From NCBI GenBank assembly GCA_934168205.1, contig CAKPMX010000006.1, positions 1-64,000 of the forward strand: DNA of 64,000 nucleotides, written 5' to 3'. The notes beneath the pieces are model-generated. The model was not told where the DNA came from, did no database searches, and saw only the letters and a list, made by a program, of their open reading frames with translations. Each line of letters starts with the position of its first letter. Positions within the stretch are counted from its first letter, which is position 1. This stretch comes from an uncultured Bacilli bacterium (GTDB lineage Bacteria > Bacillota_I > Bacilli_A > RF39 > UBA660). Made by a program: the position numbers and the translations under genes. This document shows, in pieces, positions 40,665 to 49,455 of the stretch.

Positions 40665-43193
40665 TTATTTTTCAAATACTTTTGCATTTTGTCCATCAGA
40701 AGAACTTAATGGTTTTAAGCTACCATCAACTATTCCTCTAACAACAATTTTATATAATTTCAATTCCTTAGGTAATTCTAAAGCCTCAATATAACTAAAT
40801 GCTGCTCTTTTAGCATCATCACTAACCTCTGTAGGAACACCATTAACAGATATTTCTTCCTTAACATTAAGAATTGATCCTTCTCTATAACGAACAGGTT
40901 TAGCATTAGCTAAAGTAAATTCTTTAACTTTTTCTACAGTTTCTTTATCATAATTTTCTGGACTATTTAAAACTTCTAAAGCAAACATACCAATTGGTAA
41001 TTTAGTTGCTAATCTATAATCTAAATAATTATATTCTCTTCTTGTTCCATCTTCTTTTAAAACACCTGAAGCTATTCCTTCCGCAATTTTCTGAACAGTT
41101 TCAACTGGTATTTTTTCATTTCCATATCTTGCACGAATTAATTTTATTCTGTCAGCATATGCCTGAGCTAACTCTGGATCATTTTCTTTACAATAATTAA
41201 CCGCAATTTGCATTTTTGCAGTATTTGTACCATTTAATTGACAATAAGTTTTAACAGTCAAACCATCAGTAGAAAGAAAATCTCTAACTACATCTTTATA
41301 CATTTTTTCTTGTTCAATAGTTTTAATTATTTCACTTTCTTGTTCTCTAACTTTTTCATCTTCAACTAGTTTAAAAGAAACAGTATCAATAATACTTCTA
41401 AATTCTGGATCAGCTTTTTCCTTAAGTATAGAAAACATTTCTAAAGCATCATCAACTGTTAAGCCCAAGCTTAAAATACGATCAGTCAAACCTTCTTTAT
41501 TTTCATCTGCTACACATACTTCACCTAATACAGCCCAAGCATTTTCTCTTTTAAAACATATCTCATATGATTCAAGAATTCTTTTAAAATCCCTTGGCGC
41601 AGCAAACTTTCTAACTCCATCATTTAAGGCATATTTTAAATATTTAGAAGAAATTGCTTCTCTTTCTATAAATAAACTATTTTCAAGTTCTTCTTTAAAC
41701 TCTTCTAATAACTTAATACCACATCTTGCCTTTACTTCATCACTCATATTCCAGCCAGTAAATTGATCAGTACCCTCAAACCAAGTCTTCATTTTATTAA
41801 AATCTTCTAAGTCTTCTTCTTTTACATTTTTTCTAATAAAATATCCCATAGTCTCATCTATACTATCTTGATGTAAGAATAAACCTGCAAAATATTTATT
41901 ATAAATTTCTTCTCTTCTTTGAGCTTCACTTGTGTATCTATCAAAAGCCTTTTCATCACTTTCAGTAAAAAAACCCGTTTTCTTAAGATAATTATTATAT
42001 GATTTACTTCCACGTAATTTTTTAAAATCATATAAATAATTACCATTAATAATTCTTTCAAAATCAACTCTTGTAAATGAAACATCATTAGCTAAAGCAA
42101 ATTGTTCTATAAAATCTAAATCACTAGAAACATAATCAGTATTCCTAAATTTCTTATAAGCTGTCTTTACTGCTAAATTTAGTTTTTCTTCATCTTCTCT
42201 AGCCAAGAAACTTTTTCTATAATTAGCTAAAATATTACCAAATTGATCAGTGGATAATACCCTACCAGTTTTTTCATATCCATAAATAAAGTGACTAATA
42301 TCATCAACAGTTAATGAAACATCAGAGAATGCATCAAAGAATGGATCTGACGAATCATATTTCTTATATGCAAAAGCTGTTATTAAGTTTTTCTTCATTT
42401 GTTCTTCATCACCAGTTTGTAACAATTCTTCTATTTCATCTAATTGAATTACTGGATTTTCAGTATAAGGCGTTTTACCTAATGTAAATCTAACTAAAGA
42501 TAAATTATCATAACACTCAGTTAATGAATATTTTTTGCTAGACTTACTAGTTTCTTTATAACGAGCTATTTCTTCTTTTGTTGACCAAAATGCTAAATAA
42601 TTATGAAATTTACCAGTAATACTATTTAAAGCATCCAAGTACTCTCTATTTGTATCACAATCATTAACTGAATTTTCATAATCAATATAATTTAACATTT
42701 CAACTATTGTATTAATACCTACATAGTATTCTTTTGAATTTAACACTGAATCAATTTTACTAGCAATATCAAAATCAAAAGGAGATTTACTATATTTCAT
42801 AAGTCCATTTTCATAAGCAGAAAATTTATCTTGTGTTAAGTGCATAGACATATACATTTTACAAAATTCATCAAAATCAGATGACTTATTATCAAATATA
42901 AATTTAAATATTGGTATGTACATTAATTTAGTACCATCATTAGCTACAACATAAGAATATCTCTCATCAAAAAATGTAGTAGCAATATCAATTAAACTCT
43001 TTCTCTGCAAAACTCCAGGAAAACGTCCAACAAATGAATCATTAATATCATCAAAAGTGTATCTATCCTTTAATATATACAAAAATTCATCATCCAAACT
43101 ATCATTTTCACTAATAGTCCCTATAAAATATTCATTAGCTTCGTTTAATTCTCTTTCAAAGCTTTCCAATAATAATCTTCTAAAAGATCTCAT
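40665..43193 (-). CDS. Large hypothetical protein (842 residues), helical
   Basis: Not recognised. No signal peptide and no membrane helix: a soluble, acidic, almost wholly helical protein. Several segments recur in character (YDFKKLRGSKSYNNYLKKTG, and a KSFLAREDEEKLNLAVKTAY helix). The last third holds VRDFLSTDGLTVKTYCQLNG, which resembles the helical DNA- or RNA-binding parts of regulators. RSFRRLLLESFERELNEANE at the start is a charged amphipathic helix. The ribosome site is good and the gene stands alone. Probably a lineage-specific family. Confidence 0.7.
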   Translation of the reverse strand: MRSFRRLLLESFERELNEANEYFIGTISENDSLDDEFLYILKDRYTFDDINDSFVGRFPGVLQRKSLIDIATTFFDERYSYVVANDGTKLMYIPIFKFIFDNKSSDFDEFCKMYMSMHLTQDKFSAYENGLMKYSKSPFDFDIASKIDSVLNSKEYYVGINTIVEMLNYIDYENSVNDCDTNREYLDALNSITGKFHNYLAFWSTKEEIARYKETSKSSKKYSLTECYDNLSLVRFTLGKTPYTENPVIQLDEIEELLQTGDEEQMKKNLITAFAYKKYDSSDPFFDAFSDVSLTVDDISHFIYGYEKTGRVLSTDQFGNILANYRKSFLAREDEEKLNLAVKTAYKKFRNTDYVSSDLDFIEQFALANDVSFTRVDFERIINGNYLYDFKKLRGSKSYNNYLKKTGFFTESDEKAFDRYTSEAQRREEIYNKYFAGLFLHQDSIDETMGYFIRKNVKEEDLEDFNKMKTWFEGTDQFTGWNMSDEVKARCGIKLLEEFKEELENSLFIEREAISSKYLKYALNDGVRKFAAPRDFKRILESYEICFKRENAWAVLGEVCVADENKEGLTDRILSLGLTVDDALEMFSILKEKADPEFRSIIDTVSFKLVEDEKVREQESEIIKTIEQEKMYKDVVRDFLSTDGLTVKTYCQLNGTNTAKMQIAVNYCKENDPELAQAYADRIKLIRARYGNEKIPVETVQKIAEGIASGVLKEDGTRREYNYLDYRLATKLPIGMFALEVLNSPENYDKETVEKVKEFTLANAKPVRYREGSILNVKEEISVNGVPTEVSDDAKRAAFSYIEALELPKELKLYKIVVRGIVDGSLKPLSSSDGQNAKVFEK

Positions 43194-43275
43194 AAAATAA
43201 CCTCACCTATCCCTTTTCGCTGTGATAAAGATTATAACATAAGAACAAAACAAAAGCAAGAAATATTGGTAAGCA

Positions 43276-43305
43276 AACAAAAGAACAACCATATATAGTT
43301 GCTCT
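43276..43305 (-). terminator. Terminator after the small membrane-anchored protein gene
   Basis: Eight-base arms AGAGCAAC/GTTGTTCT (one G-T pair) followed by TTTTGTTTG on the minus strand. Confidence 0.6.
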
Positions 43306-43335
43306 CATAATTCAATATTTATTAGTTAAATAATA

Positions 43336-43722
43336 TTATTGTCTAACATATAAATAAGCATACTTATCACAATGTAATTCTTTGTTATCTATAACCTGAC
43401 AATTTTCAGTAATTAATCCATCGTCATTTTTTAAAACCAAATTATCTTTATTAAAACTATATGTACCAGTCTCAACTCTATCTGACATTTCTAATTTGTA
43501 ATGCCCTTTCCCATCCAAAGTTAAGTAAAATGGAGTATCTGCATTTGAATATATAGGTTGCCCATTTTCATATTTAATTATATAAACATACTGAGTTTTA
43601 TCAGCAATCCAAACACCTTTTACTATAGATAATTGATTATTATCTTTTGTTAAAATATATACAACGACAATTAATAATATTAGTAGCAAAATAACAAAAA
43701 ATGATATAATATTTTTCTTCAT
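43336..43722 (-). CDS. Membrane-anchored extracytoplasmic protein, function unknown
   Basis: 128 residues. An N-terminal hydrophobic helix (NIISFFVILLLILLIVVVYI) without a lipobox acts as anchor. The rest is a small beta barrel-like domain (FYLTLDGKGHYKLEMSDRVE, TGTYSFNKDNLVLKN) with two Cys (ENCQV, LHCDKYAYLYV) that may pair. It resembles lipocalin-like 'how much of X is expressed' domains often called DUF in Firmicutes, but I cannot name a family. Confidence 0.6.
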   Translation of the reverse strand: MKKNIISFFVILLLILLIVVVYILTKDNNQLSIVKGVWIADKTQYVYIIKYENGQPIYSNADTPFYLTLDGKGHYKLEMSDRVETGTYSFNKDNLVLKNDDGLITENCQVIDNKELHCDKYAYLYVRQ

Positions 43723-43812
43723 TTTTTCTCCTAAAAATAATACCCTTAATCAGATATAATTAACTCTTCTTTCCTAGAAAATATCATACTAATTATTTAC
43801 TGTCAAGTTAAC

Positions 43813-44646
43813 TTATTTTTTAACTAGTGTCTTTACACAAGTTGTTCCAGTATTAAATACAACTCTCATGTCATACTCTTCAGCTATTCTAAAAACATCA
43901 TCACCTAAGAAATCATTATCAGAATCTTTATCAAATAAACTCCAAACCTTGTGACAAATATCATCATCCTTTAAACCAAGTCTATTAAATACTTCTCCTA
44001 CTGAAGTAGAATCAATTTTAGAAAGATCCACATTAAAAGTATTTAAAAAATATAAATAAATAGAACTCATCTTATCAAGATTCTTTGTAAATAATCCATC
44101 ACTTAAATATCTAGAATCATTAGAGTCTGTCCTTAAACCAAGCTTTTTAGAAACACGTCCCGCTCTAAAAGTACCATGTTGTAACTCTTCAAAATTAACA
44201 AAATACGGTTTAAAATCTTTTTCCAAATAAATACCTGTTCCATCACACAAACAAGGAAAAACAATATCACTACATTCTTCTACAACACTTTCTAAATTAT
44301 GATGAATAAGTGCATAACGATATAAATTTACTTTATCATTATCACTCTCATTACTAAAAACTTCCGTAAAACTTCTACCAGAAACATCACGTCTTATATA
44401 GCCAGATACATCGTCATCCATACAACACATTTTATCAGGAACAATTATCCTTGGATGATGAATAGTTTCAACCTGTAACATTTTTTCTTTTAAATCAATA
44501 TTCTGTCTTTTATAAGACCCTAAGTAAACTGCATTAAATAGTTTCAAAATACTTCCATCACTAAGTCTATATAAATTACCATCAAAGTCACTTGACAGTA
44601 ATATACTCCCAGACAAACTCTCCATAGTAAGTTCCATTTTTTCCAT
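43813..44646 (-). CDS. Divergent protein-kinase-fold-like protein near division genes
   Basis: 277 residues. The N-terminal lobe resembles a kinase beta sheet: GNLYRLSDGSILKLFNAVYL (putative ATP-binding Lys in ILKLF). RRDVSGRSFTEVF looks like the hinge. The region LIHHNLESVVEECSDIVFPC followed by KPYFVNFEEL may stand for catalytic and metal-binding loops, though a clear HRD is absent. It is therefore either a pseudokinase or a distant kinase. The ATG follows GGTGATGTT. It is about 50 bases downstream of divIVA and may act in division (inference). Confidence 0.45.
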   Translation of the reverse strand: MEKMELTMESLSGSILLSSDFDGNLYRLSDGSILKLFNAVYLGSYKRQNIDLKEKMLQVETIHHPRIIVPDKMCCMDDDVSGYIRRDVSGRSFTEVFSNESDNDKVNLYRYALIHHNLESVVEECSDIVFPCLCDGTGIYLEKDFKPYFVNFEELQHGTFRAGRVSKKLGLRTDSNDSRYLSDGLFTKNLDKMSSIYLYFLNTFNVDLSKIDSTSVGEVFNRLGLKDDDICHKVWSLFDKDSDNDFLGDDVFRIAEEYDMRVVFNTGTTCVKTLVKK

Positions 44647-44691
44647 AACATCACCAGACAAACTACATATTATCCATAATAAAACTAGCTC

Positions 44692-45129
44692 CTATTTTGG
44701 ATCTAGTTCTAAAACTTCTATTTCTTCAACAACAGCCATTTGTTGTTCCATAATAATTTTTAATTTTCGTTTAAATATTTTCATATTTTTCTCTAAAAGT
44801 TCCGCTCTATTTTCAATTCTTTCAGCTTTTAGTAATGACTCATTAACAATTCTACTAGCATTACTTTTAGCGTCACTAATGACCATTTTAGCTTCATCCC
44901 TAGCCATTCTCTTTATATTATCACTAGTCTCCTCAGCTTTTAAGATAGAATTCTTTAACGTACTTTCTAATCTTTTATAATGTTCTAATTCAGCCTTTAA
45001 ACTATCAATTTCTCTTCTTTGTTCTTTACACTTTGTAACAATACCTTCAGTCTGAGTTATCACATCATTAATAAACTGATTTACTTCATTTCGACTATAA
45101 CCATTTGTCTCATAACTAAATCTTTCCAA
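44692..45129 (-). CDS. divIVA: DivIVA-family cell division/polarity protein
   Basis: 145 residues. The N-terminal lipid-binding domain (FSYETNGYSRNEVNQFINDV) leads into a long coiled coil (~25-140: EHYKRLESTLKNSILKAEET, DEAKMVISDAKSNASRIVNE). DivIVA gathers at curved membrane (poles, septa). I start at TTG, eight bases after AAAGG, which gives MERFSYETNG; a GTG nine bases earlier has no proper spacing. It follows sepF, as in other Bacilli. Confidence 0.88.
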   Translation of the reverse strand: MERFSYETNGYSRNEVNQFINDVITQTEGIVTKCKEQRREIDSLKAELEHYKRLESTLKNSILKAEETSDNIKRMARDEAKMVISDAKSNASRIVNESLLKAERIENRAELLEKNMKIFKRKLKIIMEQQMAVVEEIEVLELDPK

Positions 45130-45148
45130 AATGATCACCCTTTAACTT

Positions 45149-45592
45149 CTAGAAAAAATCATCCTCGTCGTTCTCTTCTTTATTTTCTTTTTTACTCTTT
45201 GAACTAGCTCCTTTACTAGCTCCTTCATCACTAATTTTACCTTCTACATTAACATTATTAGGTGTACATAAGAAAATTCCCCCACCTAATTTTTGTAAAT
45301 CTCCACCTATTGCGTAAATAGTACCATATAGGAAATCAACAATACGTTTAGCTTGATCAGGAGTTACTCTCTTTAAATTAACAACAACAGCGCTTCTATT
45401 TTTTAAATAATCAGCTATTTGTTGACTTTCTGAATAAGCTCTAGGTTCTAAAAGCATCATTTTACTTCCAGCCATACCATTTTCTGCATGATAAGCTTCT
45501 CTAGAAGTACTATAGAAATTTTCTTCAGTAGTAGTATCTTCTCCATCACCTTCACTACCAACTAATTTATTAATAAATTTATCAAAAGCCAT
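45149..45592 (-). CDS. sepF: SepF cell division protein
   Basis: 147 residues. N-terminal amphipathic membrane helix (MAFDKFINKLVG), then an acidic linker, then the SepF core (~50-125): LLEPRAYSESQQIADYLKNR, SAVVVNLKRVTPDQAKRIVD, FLYGTIYAIGGDLQKLGGGI. SepF forms rings that bundle FtsZ at the septum. The C-terminus is a highly charged tail. It is cotranscribed with divIVA behind an extended -10 promoter. Confidence 0.95.
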   Translation of the reverse strand: MAFDKFINKLVGSEGDGEDTTTEENFYSTSREAYHAENGMAGSKMMLLEPRAYSESQQIADYLKNRSAVVVNLKRVTPDQAKRIVDFLYGTIYAIGGDLQKLGGGIFLCTPNNVNVEGKISDEGASKGASSKSKKENKEENDEDDFF

Positions 45593-45636
45593 AACTTATC
45601 CTCCATATCATATTAAAATGTTAATTACTATAACTA

Positions 45637-45665
45637 ATTCTACCATAATTACAATAAAAATTAAA
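45637..45665 (-). promoter_or_regulatory. Promoter of sepF-divIVA
   Basis: Extended -10 TGGTAGAAT with a weak -35 TTTAAT at 17 bases on the minus strand, about 45 bp before the sepF start. Confidence 0.5.
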
Positions 45666-45689
45666 GTATTAATTTATCTTTATTATATA

Positions 45690-47567
45690 TTATATAGTTG
45701 TGTTAGCAGTATCTCCAGTAAAATTAATAAACTTATTACCATCATTACTAACAGCAGTCATCTCTGGTACCGCTCCAAGATTACTATTTATCATCGTTGG
45801 CTCAGCAGTATTAAACCAAACACCAACAATATCAACATTATTACTCATTGGTCTTGGATTAGGTAAATCTATATACATTGAAACTGGTACTTTAAAAGCG
45901 TTACCAAAGGCAATACAGTTACCTGGTTTCAAATTCTTTAATTGTTGTACTATTTCCATAGAAATATTTGGAACCATGTTCTTAATATAATCCAAATCCT
46001 TAGGATGTAGCGTTCTAAGTATTACAAAGTTAGTACATTGAGAAATACAAGTATCTGAAAGTTCACTAGGACGTTGTGTAATTAATCCTAAGAAAATACC
46101 ATACTTACGTCCTTCCTTAGTAATTCTTTCGAATATATTATATCCAAGTAAATCTACATCGTTATCTTTAATAACATATCTATGCGCCTCTTCAATAATA
46201 ATATGGAAGGCTCTACTACCTCTTGGAATTGTGTTACTAGCAACATTAAATAACATTCTAGAAACTATCTTAGTAATTACTTTAGCAGTTCTATCATCAA
46301 CATAGTTAATATTGAAGTTAACTATTTGACATTTACTTCCGTCATTCGCAATAAGTAAACTATTAACATATTCATCCATTGTAATATAGTTTGGATAAGA
46401 GAAGAACTCTTTATATTCGCTATTTACAAGTGTATGTAATCTAACACTTAAAATATTTGCGTAATCAAATACTTTAGAACTCTTTAAAATACCTTCATTG
46501 ATAAGAGCAAATTCCATTGCCATCTCTAAATCAGCTAATGTATAGAAAGGATTTAAATCTTCTACTCTAACTTCTTCTTCTATATCTAAAATATAGCCTC
46601 TAATAAATTCAACAACTAATTCCATCTCTTGCATCTTACCAGTTTTATCTATAAATAAACATTGTTTTAATGTTCTTACATAACCTGGTTGAAAGATTTG
46701 ACTATTTAAATTTAAATCCGGTGTATTGAATTTAGTAAGTACAGCTGTTACTTGGTCTCTTATTTTAGTAGACTCATCACCTGATAATAATATATCTTGT
46801 ACAGCTCTCGCGATAATATCATTTTTTCTTTTAATTACATTTTCAGAACTACCAGAAAGAATAGGAACCAAGTCCAAAGTCTTTTCAATTATTGGTAATT
46901 GTGAAGGTGTATTAGCGTCTAATAATAAAGCTAAATCATCAACATCTAGTAACCAAACTGGAATACGTAATATATCTCCATCAGTTGATCTTGTATTAGT
47001 TGTATAATATTTATAATTAAAGGCAGGATTAATTTTATGTAAACCTGCAAAAGCATTATTATATTCACCAAAGGCATCAAAAAAGAAGAAATTAGCATGA
47101 CTTGGTACTGTCGAACCTATCATAAGTTTTTGTAAAATAGAAGCTACTGTACAACTCTTACCAGAACCAGAGTTACCAAGTACTGAAAAATGATTACTAA
47201 AGAAATCATTAATATCAACATTTATTTTATATCCATCATAAACATTACTAGTACCAAAGTTAGTTTGACCAACAGTTGTCTCCTGACTACCTAAAATAAA
47301 TTCTAATTCATTTAAATTAACAAGTCTTATGTTAGATTTAAAAGAAGGTCTCTTTGAAGCACCAGGAATAAAAGATGTAGGAGTCAATTCACCAACAACA
47401 ACAGCTGTCATTTCGGTTTGAGAAACATTAACAATTTCACCAACAATATGCTTTTGAGTATCTTCAAAAACAACATGTAAACCTATTAAGTTTGGCTGTT
47501 TATTAATATCTATAGCTAATTTTATTAAAACACGATTATCAACAATTTCAATGATTGATCCTATCAT
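45690..47567 (-). CDS. HerA-like ATPase (HAS-barrel plus FtsK-HerA motor)
   Basis: 625 residues. The HAS barrel at the N-terminus (GSIIEIVDNRVLIKLAIDIN) is followed by Walker A VLGNSGSGKSCTVAS (~134), a FFFFDAFGEYNNA strand, Walker B HIIIEEAHRYVIKDND (~459), and Q/R sensor motifs in LGLITQRPSELSDTCISQCT. In archaea HerA works with NurA in DNA-end resection. In bacteria HerA-like motors pair with nucleases or SIR2 proteins. No such partner is beside it, so the task is open. Confidence 0.88.
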   Translation of the reverse strand: MIGSIIEIVDNRVLIKLAIDINKQPNLIGLHVVFEDTQKHIVGEIVNVSQTEMTAVVVGELTPTSFIPGASKRPSFKSNIRLVNLNELEFILGSQETTVGQTNFGTSNVYDGYKINVDINDFFSNHFSVLGNSGSGKSCTVASILQKLMIGSTVPSHANFFFFDAFGEYNNAFAGLHKINPAFNYKYYTTNTRSTDGDILRIPVWLLDVDDLALLLDANTPSQLPIIEKTLDLVPILSGSSENVIKRKNDIIARAVQDILLSGDESTKIRDQVTAVLTKFNTPDLNLNSQIFQPGYVRTLKQCLFIDKTGKMQEMELVVEFIRGYILDIEEEVRVEDLNPFYTLADLEMAMEFALINEGILKSSKVFDYANILSVRLHTLVNSEYKEFFSYPNYITMDEYVNSLLIANDGSKCQIVNFNINYVDDRTAKVITKIVSRMLFNVASNTIPRGSRAFHIIIEEAHRYVIKDNDVDLLGYNIFERITKEGRKYGIFLGLITQRPSELSDTCISQCTNFVILRTLHPKDLDYIKNMVPNISMEIVQQLKNLKPGNCIAFGNAFKVPVSMYIDLPNPRPMSNNVDIVGVWFNTAEPTMINSNLGAVPEMTAVSNDGNKFINFTGDTANTTI

Positions 47568-47650
47568 ATTACTAACACCCTCTTTTACTCTATCAAAATT
47601 ATAACAAAAAAAAAGAAGAAATAAAAGGTATTTTTATTATTTCTCCTGTC

Positions 47651-47683
47651 AAAGAAAAAATACTTACCAATAAGCAAGTATTT
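47651..47683 (-). terminator. Terminator at the lipoprotein stop codon
   Basis: Eight-base arms AAATACTT/AAGTATTT with a ten-base loop, followed by TTTC then more T on the minus strand. Confidence 0.7.
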
Positions 47684-48263
47684 AATCTTCATATAATCCA
47701 TGTATTTTTTGTCTATCAATATCACTAATATCATCTAATTTCCAAATACCGTCTTCATCCTTACTTAAATTAAAGGTAATATCATATTTCTTTTTATCAG
47801 TAACATTCTTTAATTGTTTAATTTTATAATCTATATATTTACTACTTTTATCAATAGCTTCTTCAACTTTTTCACCTACAGTATCATCATCTTTTTCTTC
47901 ATCCTTAAATTCATCTTTATGTTCACTATAATACTTACGTGCCTCAGCAATTGAAGTAGCATAATCAAATACTTCTATTTCCACATCAACTGTTGCATTA
48001 TTTCCTTTGATTTCTTCATTTTTAACTTTATAAGATAAGTTTTGATATTGTTTTTCCATCAAACTACGATATTCTTTCTTTTGTTCATCAGACATATTAA
48101 CATCTTCTGAAATAACACTATCTAACTGTGCTAATACAGTACTATCCATTTTTTGATATTTTCCTAATAACTCTTCAACCTTTTTAGTAGGTGTATTCAT
48201 AGTATTAGTACATCCAACTGCTAAAAGTAAAAATAATGATAAACAAACTAATATTTTTTTCAT
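47682..48263 (-). CDS. Secreted lipoprotein, function unknown
   Basis: 193 residues. A lipobox signal peptide (CLSLFLLLAVGC, with the acylated Cys at ~18) is followed by a hydrophilic domain with a helical part (TPTKKVEELLGKYQKMDSTV, YRSLMEKQYQNLSYKV) and a cystatin-like beta part (NATVDVEIEVFDYATSI, KKYDITFNLSKDEDGIWKLD). The shape resembles NTF2/DUF4878-type lipoproteins. Very acidic middle. It stands alone with its own terminator. Confidence 0.75.
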   Translation of the reverse strand: MKKILVCLSLFLLLAVGCTNTMNTPTKKVEELLGKYQKMDSTVLAQLDSVISEDVNMSDEQKKEYRSLMEKQYQNLSYKVKNEEIKGNNATVDVEIEVFDYATSIAEARKYYSEHKDEFKDEEKDDDTVGEKVEEAIDKSSKYIDYKIKQLKNVTDKKKYDITFNLSKDEDGIWKLDDISDIDRQKIHGLYED

Positions 48264-48384
48264 AATTTCCTCCCATTACTATCATTATCAAAAAATATAG
48301 TTTTATACATATAATTACCAATTTTACTAATCTTTAACAGTTCTACTTTTTTAATTTTAATCTATTTTAAAATCTAATAACTTT

Positions 48385-48513
48385 TCAAAAAACACTTTCA
48401 TACAAATCTTGTTCATGTTTAATAGTATCAATTAAGAACATTTTATCATGTTCATACTCTTTTAATTTTCTCATATAATATGTTTTATCTTCATCTAAAA
48501 CAATAAAAGACAT
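48385..48513 (-). CDS. Small ORF (42 residues), possible remnant of a decayed gene
   Basis: Reads MSFIVLDEDKTYYMRKLKEY and a helical tail (EHDKMFLIDTIKHEQDLYES). There is no convincing ribosome site. It follows the RhuM-like fragment by a few bases and may be the remains of the same or another lost gene. The rest of 48264-48517 shows nothing else recognisable. Confidence 0.35.
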   Translation of the reverse strand: MSFIVLDEDKTYYMRKLKEYEHDKMFLIDTIKHEQDLYESVF

Positions 48514-48517
48514 TATA

Positions 48518-48706
48518 TTATTTTTCAAAAATATTAGAAAGATGTATTGTTATATTATTTCTTGTTGTTCCAAAAAGTTCGGCCATCAATTTTTGACTAA
48601 GCCAGACTGATTCTTCATCAACAATCACTTCTATTGTCTTTTCTTTATTTTGTTTTGTGAATATCAAAAATTCTGCTGTTGAATTTCTTATTTGCAATGT
48701 TTTCAT
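48518..48706 (-). pseudogene. RhuM-family (virulence protein) N-terminal fragment
   Basis: 62 residues matching only the start of RhuM proteins (normally ~330 residues): KEKTIEVIVDEESVWLSQKL, MAELFGTTRNNITIHLSNIF, then a stop. The family Fic/DOC-like C-terminal part is missing. It has an intact AGGAGG site and a TTGACA/TATAGT promoter-like pair upstream (spacing 19), so a short peptide could still be made. Such genes are often carried by mobile elements; this one looks decayed. Confidence 0.7.
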
Positions 48707-48883
48707 AATTTTTTGCCTCCTGATTTAATTACATTAATAAATATATTATATCAAAACCTTCCACTACTTATATGTGAATTTTGAAAGTATGCCATTCTCT
48801 GTCTTACTATACTGCAATACAAACATTTGTTGTCAACAGGCATAGTTATAAAAATGCAAAAAGCAAATTCATTATAAGCCAAA

Positions 48884-48908
48884 AAAGACACTTTTTATCA
48901 AAATGTCT
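48884..48908 (-). terminator. Terminator after the zinc-ribbon membrane protein gene
   Basis: About ten-base stem (AGACATTTT with AAAAGTGTCT, one G-T pair) followed by five to six T on the minus strand. Confidence 0.7.
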
Positions 48909-49392
48909 ATTGTTTATTATTCATATTTTCTCTTTTTTCTTTCATATATAATGAAACAGCTATCAAATCAAAGGTTAAAAACGTACTAAACGTATCCCAC
49001 TGAAATCCACCACCAATAATTTGAAGTAATAACAATGGTGCACCAATAATATTAAAAATAATCATCATTTTAAAAAATTTAGTTCCTGACCTTTTTCCTT
49101 TAGGAATTTGTTGATTTTGATTATTCATCATAGTATTTTGATTATTCGTCATACCATTTTGATTATTCATCATACCATTTTGATTATTCATCATACCATT
49201 TTGATTATTCATCATACCATTTTGATTATTCATCATATTATTGTTATACATTTGTTGATTATTACTATTCATATTTTGTTGATTACCAAAATTATTATTG
49301 TTTACATTGTTTTGCTCGTTCAAGTTAAATCCACAGCTAGAGCAAAATGAATTACCAGTCTGAATTGGATTATTACATCTTGGACAATTCAT
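48907..49392 (-). CDS. Zinc-ribbon membrane protein with NNQNGMM heptad repeats
   Basis: 161 residues. The N-terminal zinc ribbon has CPRC and CSSC (residues 3-20). A low-complexity Asn/Gln/Met linker follows with six tandem 7-residue repeats (MMNNQNG type). Two hydrophobic segments (MMIIFNIIGAPLLLLQIIGG and TFLTFDLIAVSLYM) end the protein. The family of 'zinc-ribbon domain + membrane' proteins is common in Firmicutes without a known role. The linker might phase-separate or act as a flexible arm (inference). Confidence 0.75.
   Translation of the reverse strand: MNCPRCNNPIQTGNSFCSSCGFNLNEQNNVNNNNFGNQQNMNSNNQQMYNNNMMNNQNGMMNNQNGMMNNQNGMMNNQNGMTNNQNTMMNNQNQQIPKGKRSGTKFFKMMIIFNIIGAPLLLLQIIGGGFQWDTFSTFLTFDLIAVSLYMKEKRENMNNKQ
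49113..49238. repeat. Tandem 21-bp repeat, about six copies
   Basis: Unit CATACCATTTTGATTATTCAT (plus strand) coding for a seven-residue repeat. Three central copies are identical, which indicates recent copy-number change. The period is a multiple of three, so the frame is kept. Confidence 0.85.
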
Positions 49393-49455
49393 AACTAATC
49401 CTCACTTTCTATCATATACTACAAAAATTATAGCACAAGCAGAAAAGTAAGTAAA

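Noticed and set aside
49113..49238. Regular 21-bp repeats considered as a CRISPR array
   Set aside because: There are no unique spacers; the repeats are directly adjacent and code for a protein linker.
49108..49350. Plus-strand Ile/His-repeat frame
   Set aside because: Antisense shadow of the 21-bp repeats in the zinc-ribbon protein.
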